13,072 nucleotides of DNA from RGIG4103 sp045644605 (GTDB taxonomy: Bacteria; Bacillota; Clostridia; RUG12999): the NCBI GenBank assembly GCA_045644605.1, contig JAZRHB010000066.1, forward strand, positions 1 to 13,072, written 5' to 3'. Positions 7,474 to 12,551 of the stretch are shown here, one piece after another; within the stretch, counting starts at the first letter, position 1, and each line of letters starts with the position of its first letter. The notes below the pieces were generated by a model. That model made no database searches and had not been told where the DNA came from. It saw nothing but the letters and a program-made list of their open reading frames with translations. The position numbers were made by a program, and so were the translations under genes.

Positions 7474-8532
7474 TTATTCATTTATTATAATCTGTTTTAC
7501 AATTGCCGGAGTTATCGGCTCGTCGTTTTCGTCCGTTTCTGCAACTGCAATTTTATCAACCGTTTCCATTCCCGAGGTTACCACTCCGAATGCGGCATAG
7601 TTTCCGTCCAGAAAAGCCGCATCCTGATGGCAGATGAAGAACTGCTGAGTAGCGCTGTTGTTTTCTTCTCCCCTTGCAAAAGAGAGTGTTCCCCTTTTAT
7701 GCGAAAGCAGGTTAAAAAATCCGTTCATTACAAATTCACCCGATATGCTTTCCGATGATTTCCATTCTCCTGCTTTGGTTTTACTGCCGCCCTGAATCAT
7801 AAAATCTTTTATAACGCGGTGAAATACCGTATTATCATAAAATCCCGATTTTGCACACTCAATAAATTTTGCGCAGGTTTCGGGAGCAAACTGCGGATAA
7901 AGCTCAAACTCTATTTCGCCGCCGTCTTCCATAACAATTTTGCCCGTTACTCCTTCAATGCTGCCGTTTACAAAAGCTTCATATTCATCATACTGCTGCA
8001 AAAGAAGTATCTGATAAATATTAACCGATTCGGCTACTCCTGCATTATCTTCAATCTCGCCAAGGTCATATTTTATATCTACCGTATTTGTTTCTTCAAT
8101 CCACTCAACCTTTGCTCCCATAATTTCGGAAACCGCCCTTACGGGAAGAAGTGTTCTTCCGTTTACAATAGTCGGCGGCACATCCATTGTATAGCCTTTT
8201 GAAAGTGCCGGCCCGTCAAGATGAAATGCTGTGGGGGCTCCCTCCCACATTATGTAAAGATTGTTTTTTCTGTAAAGTGTAACTCCGTGGGTAGCATCAT
8301 CCCAATAAACGTCGCAGTTCAGTTTTTCGCTTATTGCACGTATTGGCACCATTGTTCTGTCACCAACATAATTGCCGCCTTCGTCATATACGGGAAAAGC
8401 TTGCGCGGGAACATCCATTTCAAGCTTTTCGCCGTTTACAACAACGGAAATTTCGCCCTCCGCAAGTGCGGTAATTGCCATTACCGAAAGTATAAGAATT
8501 AATACAAGCACAAAAGATACTAGTTTTTTCAT
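7474..8532 (-). CDS. Secreted cyclophilin-type peptidyl-prolyl isomerase with stalk domain
   Basis: This 352-aa exported protein joins two known domains. Residues 1-25 are a signal peptide ending ALAEG, without a lipobox Cys. Residues about 28-155 match the copper amine oxidase N-terminal (stalk) domain common in surface proteins of Clostridia: RTMVPIRAISEKLNCDVYWDD (59-79), and RTLLPVRAVSEIMGAKVEW (126-144). Residues about 192-352 are a cyclophilin: FHRVIKDFMIQGG (237-249) gives Arg239, Phe244, Met245 and Gln247, matching CypA Arg55, Phe60, Met61 and Gln63; QQFFI (296-300) and FLDGNYAAFG follow. CypA Trp121 is Phe307 here, as in many bacterial cyclophilins. It is expected to fold exported proteins outside the membrane. 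The ATG at 8530-8532 has AAGGAG 8 bases upstream and is preferred over an ATG at 8553. No terminator separates it from putP. Confidence 0.9.
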   Translation of the reverse strand: MKKLVSFVLVLILILSVMAITALAEGEISVVVNGEKLEMDVPAQAFPVYDEGGNYVGDRTMVPIRAISEKLNCDVYWDDATHGVTLYRKNNLYIMWEGAPTAFHLDGPALSKGYTMDVPPTIVNGRTLLPVRAVSEIMGAKVEWIEETNTVDIKYDLGEIEDNAGVAESVNIYQILLLQQYDEYEAFVNGSIEGVTGKIVMEDGGEIEFELYPQFAPETCAKFIECAKSGFYDNTVFHRVIKDFMIQGGSKTKAGEWKSSESISGEFVMNGFFNLLSHKRGTLSFARGEENNSATQQFFICHQDAAFLDGNYAAFGVVTSGMETVDKIAVAETDENDEPITPAIVKQIIINE

Positions 8533-8562
8533 TTTTATTGCTCCTTTATACATTATGTATCA

Positions 8563-8591
8563 ATTATATCACCGTTTTATTGCATTTGCAA
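8563..8591 (-). promoter_or_regulatory. Promoter of the stalk-cyclophilin gene
   Basis: TTGCAA (8586-8591), 17 bases, TATAAT (8563-8568) on the minus strand, with the extended -10 TGATATAAT. The boxes match those of the OPT operon promoter. Transcription should start near 8556. Confidence 0.8.
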
Positions 8592-8594
8592 TAC

Positions 8595-8620
8595 AATAAT
8601 CCTTTACAACAGGGATTATT
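8595..8620. promoter_or_regulatory. Inverted repeat between divergent promoters, candidate operator
   Basis: AATAATCC (8595-8602) and GGATTATT (8613-8620) form a perfect 8-bp inverted repeat with a 10-base spacer. The -35 box of rlmN lies in the spacer and the -35 box of the cyclophilin gene ends 4 bases to the left. A dimeric regulator bound here would cover both promoters. The binding protein is unknown. Confidence 0.45.
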
Positions 8621-8631
8621 TCATATATAAT
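8603..8631 (+). promoter_or_regulatory. Promoter of the rlmN-like gene
   Basis: TTTACA (8603-8608), a 17-base spacer and TATAAT (8626-8631). The predicted start near 8638 leaves a leader of about 23 bases with GAGG (8650-8653) 7 bases before the ATG. Confidence 0.8.
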
Positions 8632-8660
8632 TAAGGTACATAAAGATGTGAGGTAATTTT

Positions 8661-9677
8661 ATGAATATATACGGACAAAGTGTAAAGATGCTTGAAGATT
8701 ATTTCAAATCTTTCGGGGAAAATCCCGCAAAGGCAAAAATTGTTTTTGCCGCACTTTACAAAGATAAAATATCTTCTTTTTTTGATATAGCAGAGCTTTC
8801 GGACAGCATCAAAACCAGACTTTCAGCGGATTTTGAGTTTTCGGCTATAGACCTTATAACAAAATCCGAAACCGAAACCACCTGCAAGTATTTATTCCGT
8901 CTTGCCGATGGCAACACCATTGAAACCGTGCTTATGAAACACGGATACGGCAACGGGGTTTGTGTGTCCACTCAGGTCGGTTGCAATATGGACTGCGCTT
9001 TTTGCGAAAGCGGCAAACTGAAAAAAGTCCGAAATCTCGAAACACACGAAATGGTGCATCAGGTACTATATCTCCGCAACACTCTCGGCATTTCCGTTTC
9101 ACACGTTGTGCTTATGGGAATTGGCGAGCCGTTTGACAATTATGATAATGTAATGAATTTTACGGATATAATATCGCATCAGCAGGGCATTTCCATTCCC
9201 GCCCGCCATATTACAATTTCAACTGCGGGAATTGTACCGAAAATTCTTAGGTTTGCAGACCGCACCGCCGCGCCTGCACTTGCAATAAGTCTGCATGCAC
9301 CGAATGATGCACTTCGGGATAAGCTGATGCCGATAAATAAGGCGTATCCCATCGACTCGCTTGTGGATGCCGCGCGCGCATATACCGAAAAGTCGGGCAA
9401 AAAGGTTACGTTTGCATATATAATGATATCGGGCGTAAACGACTTGGATGAATGTGCACTTGAGCTTGCAGCTCTTCTTAAAGGATTTAACTGCTATGTA
9501 AATCTCATTCCCTATAACAAAACACGCTCGACTTCATTTGAGCCGAGCAGTAAAAAACGTGTTCTTGAATTTTATGATATACTTAAAAAGCAAGGTATAA
9601 ATGTCACCATCCGCCGTGAATTCGGCAGCGATATGAATGCCGCCTGCGGACAGCTGAGTTCAGATTACGCAAAATAA
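8661..9677 (+). CDS. rlmN: RlmN/Cfr-family radical SAM 23S rRNA adenine-2503 methyltransferase
   Basis: This 338-aa enzyme belongs to the family that methylates A2503 of 23S rRNA (and some tRNAs) with S-adenosylmethionine and a [4Fe-4S] cluster. The cluster motif CNMDCAFC gives Cys108, Cys112 and Cys115. The mechanistic cysteines are present: Cys101 in CVSTQVGC, and Cys329 in AACGQL near the C terminus. VVLMGIGEPFDNYDNV and HITISTAGIVPKI are typical of the family. Odd points: ESGK directly after the cluster motif, where many RlmN proteins have ATG or STG, and REFGSDMNAACGQL instead of the usual RxxRGDDIDAACGQL. It may thus be a second, divergent RlmN paralogue, or sit nearer the Cfr side. C2 versus C8 specificity cannot be decided from one sequence. 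It has its own promoter and terminator. Confidence 0.88.
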   Translation: MNIYGQSVKMLEDYFKSFGENPAKAKIVFAALYKDKISSFFDIAELSDSIKTRLSADFEFSAIDLITKSETETTCKYLFRLADGNTIETVLMKHGYGNGVCVSTQVGCNMDCAFCESGKLKKVRNLETHEMVHQVLYLRNTLGISVSHVVLMGIGEPFDNYDNVMNFTDIISHQQGISIPARHITISTAGIVPKILRFADRTAAPALAISLHAPNDALRDKLMPINKAYPIDSLVDAARAYTEKSGKKVTFAYIMISGVNDLDECALELAALLKGFNCYVNLIPYNKTRSTSFEPSSKKRVLEFYDILKKQGINVTIRREFGSDMNAACGQLSSDYAK

Positions 9678-9701
9678 AAAGGAGCCGAGAGGCTCCTTTT
9701 T
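9676..9701. terminator. Bidirectional intrinsic terminator
   Basis: An 11-bp stem, AAAAAGGAGCC (9676-9686) with GGCTCCTTTTT (9691-9701), closes a GAGA loop. It overlaps the rlmN stop codon (9675-9677) and ends 6 bases before the stop of the convergent DUF4432 gene, so it can serve both. Confidence 0.9.
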
Positions 9702-9707
9702 GGTGTT

Positions 9708-10787
9708 TTAAAGTGATTCGATTTTATTTTTCATCATACCGCTTTCTTCCGGAGAAAGAATACCTGTTGTGATATGATATGTAAGTGATTCGCCCGGCTG
9801 CAGATATTTTTCCTGTTTGTTTTTCTTGCAATACAGATAACCCATGTGCTGAGCAGTTGCAGGAAGAACCATACCCAAAGCATCTTCGTCTGCTGTTCTT
9901 GCAACCCATCTTACGCCATACGGCAATTCACCCGGTTTGTGTGATACATAGCACGCATAGCCATCCGGAAGAAGCTGCATTGTGTGAGCATCACCATTTT
10001 CATCCGCATCATATTTACATGTAAACACAATTTCCGGTGCATAGCTCTGTGCTTTCGGGTCGATTGTATTCATAATTGAAATATCTTTGTCAAGTTTATC
10101 AAGATATTCATTTGTTTTAGTTGCAAGCGGTTCCGGATATCCTTCCGGCACTTCGTGGTGTGCAGTAATATTTTCAGGCTTTGCCGTATAGTAAAGCTGC
10201 GCCCCGTCAACAGGACGGTAATTGATGTGGCAAAGGTAGAAATATTCAAGTGGAAGGTCTTTTTTATTCGCTAAAGTTATATGCATTTCAATGGTAGATG
10301 CATTTTCATAAAGTCTGCATTCGGGACTGAATTCATAATTATGTTCAAATGCTCTTTTAAATGAATAGCTTCCGCTAAGAGAAATGTATTTTCCTTTTTC
10401 ATCTTCCCCTGTTATTATGTATGCTTCATTATACTTTGCAATAGGAAGTTCACCATGCGGAAGATGTGTGTCTTCGCTTGTAGGATTACCCATAGCAGTA
10501 AGTCCGCAATGCATCAAAAATGCGCCGTAGCTTTCGCCATAGAAGGTGTAGCAGTTTTCAGGCTCATCATAAATTGATTTCATAACCAGATTATGTCCTA
10601 AAAATTCCATATCCCACACTTGCTGACCAACAAACGGCAAAAGTGTTACATAACCCTTTTCGTTTGAAAGTTTTACCGCTTCAATTCCGGTAGAATACTT
10701 AAAAATAGTCGCTTTAAGATTTCCTCCGGCAAAAATCGTTCTTTCTTTTTCAACAAAAAACTCTTTGTATAAATTGATTCTGTTCAT
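9708..10787 (-). CDS. DUF4432/aldose 1-epimerase-like protein
   Basis: This 359-aa protein looks like a member of the DUF4432 branch of the galactose-mutarotase fold: a beta-rich carbohydrate-binding protein without signal peptide or membrane segments. Supporting stretches are LLPFVGQQVWDMEFLGHNLV (near 50-68), GAFLMHCGLTAMGNP, LPHGELPIAKYNEAYI and the central FYLCHINYRP, where family His and Glu residues occur. It is expected to bind or epimerise a sugar; the substrate is unknown, and no sugar gene is adjacent to guide a guess. The ATG at 10785-10787 is preceded by GAGGG at 6-base spacing; an in-frame GTG at 10799 overlaps that site. It is a single-gene unit with its own promoter and a shared terminator. 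Family assignment is from recollection of motifs and should be checked by profile search. Confidence 0.75.
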   Translation of the reverse strand: MNRINLYKEFFVEKERTIFAGGNLKATIFKYSTGIEAVKLSNEKGYVTLLPFVGQQVWDMEFLGHNLVMKSIYDEPENCYTFYGESYGAFLMHCGLTAMGNPTSEDTHLPHGELPIAKYNEAYIITGEDEKGKYISLSGSYSFKRAFEHNYEFSPECRLYENASTIEMHITLANKKDLPLEYFYLCHINYRPVDGAQLYYTAKPENITAHHEVPEGYPEPLATKTNEYLDKLDKDISIMNTIDPKAQSYAPEIVFTCKYDADENGDAHTMQLLPDGYACYVSHKPGELPYGVRWVARTADEDALGMVLPATAQHMGYLYCKKNKQEKYLQPGESLTYHITTGILSPEESGMMKNKIESL

Positions 10788-10819
10788 AATTTCCCTCACT
10801 TATTCAGATTCTTGCTTTA

Positions 10820-10848
10820 ATTGTAACATAATATCTTTTATAAGGCAA
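10820..10848 (-). promoter_or_regulatory. Promoter of the DUF4432 gene
   Basis: TTGCCT (10843-10848), 17 bases, TACAAT (10820-10825) on the minus strand, with TG at the extended -10 position (TGTTACAAT). The start would fall near 10813, giving a leader of about 25 bases. Confidence 0.65.
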
Positions 10849-10937
10849 CACTTTTTATGTTCTTTTTTGCTTTTCTTTCATGGATGTAACTCTTGTGAGC
10901 CTTTAGTTCGGATTACAAAAAAACATCACCAAGCACC

Positions 10938-10965
10938 AAAAAAGCACCCTTTCGGGTGCTTTTTT
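10938..10965. terminator. Intrinsic terminator after the 91-aa gene
   Basis: A 12-bp stem, AAAAAAGCACCC (10938-10949) with GGGTGCTTTTTT (10954-10965), and a 4-base loop. It overlaps the stop codon (10964-10966) of the minus-strand gene to the right. Confidence 0.85.
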
Positions 10966-11239
10966 ATAAATCCTGTAAATCCGCCGCAGACAAGTCATTT
11001 TCAAGGTTGTCCCGTGCCAAATCCCCATCAATGACAGAGTATGCAGACGATATCGGTTTTTCTTTCGCGTGCGGCACGGTATGATATACCTTCTGCGACG
11101 GCGACACCGTCCCCGCAATAATGGGATTTGCCTTTTTCTTGCCATGTTTTGCCTTGCCCTGAATTTCCGGCACCGGCGCTACGTCATTTTTCGGCTGTAC
11201 GTGCGTCCTGTCCGGACGTTTCATTCCCTGTTTCGCCAT
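10964..11239 (-). CDS. Small hypothetical protein, GC-rich gene
   Basis: This 91-aa protein has no domain I can name. It starts MAKQGMKRPDRTHVQPKND, then VPEIQGKAKHGKKKANPIIAGT, so the first half is very basic and rich in Lys, Pro and Gly. The second half ends in an acidic, probably helical tail (DGDLARDNLENDLSAADLQDL pattern, 72-91). It has no signal peptide or membrane segment and is likely cytoplasmic and partly disordered. Evidence that it is real: an excellent site (TTTGAGGTGA) before the ATG, a TATAAT at 11279-11284 upstream, and a strong terminator at its stop. Over 10981-11220 the GC content is 53% (127 of 240), against about 30% in the adjoining lrp/GGDEF segment. The ordered shift from basic to acidic suggests a conserved small protein; function unknown. 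Confidence 0.75.
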   Translation of the reverse strand: MAKQGMKRPDRTHVQPKNDVAPVPEIQGKAKHGKKKANPIIAGTVSPSQKVYHTVPHAKEKPISSAYSVIDGDLARDNLENDLSAADLQDL

Positions 11240-11278
11240 AAAATCACCTCAAAGGTAGTATTGGGGAGAATGGGATGG

Positions 11279-11284
11279 ATTATA
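11279..11284 (-). promoter_or_regulatory. Candidate -10 box for the 91-aa gene
   Basis: TATAAT on the minus strand overlaps the stop codon of the GGDEF remnant. A TTGAAA lies upstream, but at a 19-base spacing, longer than ideal. It would give a leader of about 33 bases before the ATG at 11239. Confidence 0.4.
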
Positions 11285-11632
11285 CGGAACTGTTACTGTG
11301 GTTTTTCAATAATTTATCTGCATACAGCATTTCATCCGCATATTTGATTGCTTCATCAAAATTTCCGTTGATTATTGAATATCCGCTTGATACCCCTATG
11401 TTTTCACATGTCAGTTTTTTTCGCACCTCAAGTAAGGATTTGATAATTTCCTTTTCGGATATATTTTTAGATAAAACAGCAAATTCATCCCCACCTATGC
11501 GAAAAACCTTAAATTTAGGTTTAGGGAAAACCTCCAAAAGAATTTTTGCAACTTTTTTGAGCACTTCATCCCCTGCCGGATGTCCTTTTGTGTCATTAAT
11601 CATTTTGAAATCATCATACTGATAATTTCCAT
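11280..11632 (-). pseudogene. Truncated GGDEF (diguanylate cyclase) remnant
   Basis: The frame carries the C-terminal two thirds of a GGDEF domain: DDFKMINDTKGHPAGDEVL, then FRIGGDEFAVL with an intact GGDEF signature, then IGVSSGYSI and ADEMLYADK. A full domain is about 160 residues; only about 115 are here, and no sensor domain exists. The open frame has an ATG at 11603 without a ribosome binding site, already inside the domain. A better-placed ATG at 11630-11632, with AAAGG 9 bases upstream, reads MEIISM and then runs out of frame by one base; shifting frame there would join MEIISM to DDFKMIND. No RxxD inhibitory site is seen. The fragment begins right after the lrp stop. I read it as a decayed remnant; a short functional protein is less likely. 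Confidence 0.65.
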
Positions 11633-11638
11633 TGTTAT

Positions 11639-12109
11639 TTACCTTTCATTCAATTCATTCTTGATATCAGGAATAAGACATACATCACACTTATTTGTTG
11701 TAAGAACAACTGACGTGCGTGTTAACGATACACCATTGATGCCCTTAATATAGTTTAAGACATCTTCCAGCATTTTTCCCTTTTGGGTAATAATCTTAAG
11801 AATAAAATCAAAATCGCCTGCAATATAATGACATTCTAAAATTGAATCGCTTTCGTTAACCATACGAATAAATTCATCATTATACTTCGGGTGTTCAAGG
11901 CTAACAGATATAAACGCCGTAATCTCACACCCTAAGGCTCTTTGATTAACAATAGTAGTGTAGCCTTCTATAACTCCTGAATTTTCAAGCTTTTTTATTC
12001 TTTCAATAACTGCAGACGTAGACAAATTAATTTTTGCTCCAATATTTGTAGCATTTTCTCTTGAATTTTCTTTAAGACACGTTAGCAATTTATAATCAAT
12101 TATATCCAT
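11639..12109 (-). CDS. Lrp/AsnC-family transcriptional regulator
   Basis: This 156-aa regulator has the standard layout. Residues 1-48 form the winged helix-turn-helix (DIIDYKLLTCLKENSRENATNIG, then LSTSAVIERIKKLENSGVI). Residues about 62-140 form the ligand-binding RAM domain, including GDFDFILKI (98-106). Lrp-family proteins act as multimers that sense amino acids and control amino acid metabolism or transport. The C terminus has a CDVC pair and an acidic/basic tail. AGGAT lies 7 bases before the ATG, and a promoter lies at 12131-12159. The gene is AT-rich (28% GC in 11941-12000). Downstream and abutting is a GGDEF remnant. Its targets cannot be told; putP and the peptide genes in this window are possible but unsupported. 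Confidence 0.92.
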   Translation of the reverse strand: MDIIDYKLLTCLKENSRENATNIGAKINLSTSAVIERIKKLENSGVIEGYTTIVNQRALGCEITAFISVSLEHPKYNDEFIRMVNESDSILECHYIAGDFDFILKIITQKGKMLEDVLNYIKGINGVSLTRTSVVLTTNKCDVCLIPDIKNELNER

Positions 12110-12130
12110 TTCTACATCCTATTTTCTTTA

Positions 12131-12159
12131 ATTATACAAAAAACGCTAAATAAAGTAAA
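12131..12159 (-). promoter_or_regulatory. Promoter of the Lrp/AsnC gene
   Basis: TTTACT (12154-12159), 17 bases, TATAAT (12131-12136) on the minus strand. The predicted start near 12124 leaves a short leader with an AGGAT ribosome binding site. Confidence 0.65.
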
Positions 12160-12278
12160 TAGTTTTATAAATTACAGTAGATTTTCTTGTGATTTCCTAT
12201 TTCTTCAGAAAAAAATTATGTTTGGTATTTTCAAAAGCGTTTTTTGCAATAATATTTGCAGTCTGAATTTCGTCTAAG

Positions 12279-12301
12279 TCATATAGGTAAGCCTAATATG
12301 A
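12279..12301. promoter_or_regulatory. DtxR/IdeR-like operator candidate
   Basis: TCATATAGG and CCTAATATGA form a near-palindrome around TAAG. Against the textbook DtxR/IdeR box TTAGGTTAGCCTAACCTAA, the stretch ATAGGTAAGCCTAATATGA matches 14 of 19 positions. No gene start lies close on either strand: the lrp promoter is 120 bases to the left and a hairpin follows at once to the right. It may be chance or the remains of a lost metal-regulated gene. Confidence 0.3.
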
Positions 12302-12338
12302 AAAAAGACATTATTCTTTGTAGAATAATGTCTTTTTT
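12301..12338. terminator. Strong hairpin, probable bidirectional terminator
   Basis: A perfect 17-bp stem (12301-12317 with 12322-12338) and a TTGT loop. The ends are A6 and T6, so either strand can terminate. No gene ends right beside it, which makes its client transcript unclear. Confidence 0.7.
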
Positions 12339-12339
12339 C

Positions 12340-12456
12340 TGGTGGGCCTTCAGGGACTTTATCGCGCTTCGCTTGGAGAAAAGGCGAAACAGTCCACCGG
12401 ACTGTTTCTTTGTCGCTCGTTTCTCTCGCTCCCTTTTCTGGTTCGAGTCCCTGAAG
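12340..12456. repeat. Palindromic intergenic element with tRNA-3'-end-like tips
   Basis: CTTCAGGGACT (12348-12358) and AGTCCCTGAAG (12446-12456) are 11-bp inverted repeats. AGAAAAGG and CCTTTTCT lie further in, and at the centre GAAACAGTCC (12386-12395) pairs with GGACTGTTTC (12399-12408). The minus strand of 12340-12358 reads AGTCCCTGAAGGCCCACCA, exactly the layout of a tRNA 3' end (end of T loop, CCCTG, AAGGCCC, A, CCA). The plus strand at 12440-12453 reads GGTTCGAGTCCCTG, a T-loop-like sequence. No tRNA can be folded on either strand. It looks like a dispersed palindromic repeat, but a second copy is not in this window. Confidence 0.55.
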
Positions 12457-12466
12457 ATTGGACAAA

Positions 12467-12504
12467 AAAACAGAGAGAATGTGAAAACACATTCTCTCTG
12501 TTTT
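12467..12504 (-). terminator. Intrinsic terminator of the response regulator operon
   Basis: A perfect 17-bp stem (12467-12483 with 12488-12504) closes an AAAA loop. On the minus strand the descending arm continues into a run of seven T residues (12464-12470). It lies 47 bases beyond the stop of the KdpE-like gene. Confidence 0.85.
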
Positions 12505-12551
12505 GGAAGAGCCGAATGGTTTAGATGCCAGTTTCTTTGCTAAATAGACAT

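Larger units (their letters stand above)
12160..12551. other. Non-coding region with hairpins and palindromic element
   Basis: These 392 bases hold no credible gene; short frames over 12256-12543 on both strands follow the palindromes and lack ribosome binding sites. From the left: an AT-rich stretch, a DtxR-like near-palindrome (12279-12301), a 17-bp-stem hairpin (12301-12338), a palindromic element (12340-12456), a 17-bp-stem terminator (12467-12504), and a plain 47-base stretch before the response regulator stop. Confidence 0.75.

Noticed and set aside
8661..9677. A cfr antibiotic-resistance gene
   Set aside because: Family membership is clear but the motifs do not place it with Cfr, and the chromosomal, terminator-bounded setting fits a housekeeping enzyme; kept only as a question to test.
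11280..11603. A functional diguanylate cyclase
   Set aside because: The first part of the catalytic domain is missing, there is no ribosome binding site at the in-frame ATG, and no sensor domain.
12340..12456. A tRNA gene
   Set aside because: Only 3'-end-like sequence is present; there is no matching 5' acceptor strand, D arm or anticodon arm on either strand.
12256..12543. Overlapping short frames in the region before the response regulator
   Set aside because: Their sequence is dictated by hairpins and the palindromic element, with no ribosome binding sites and no family resemblance.
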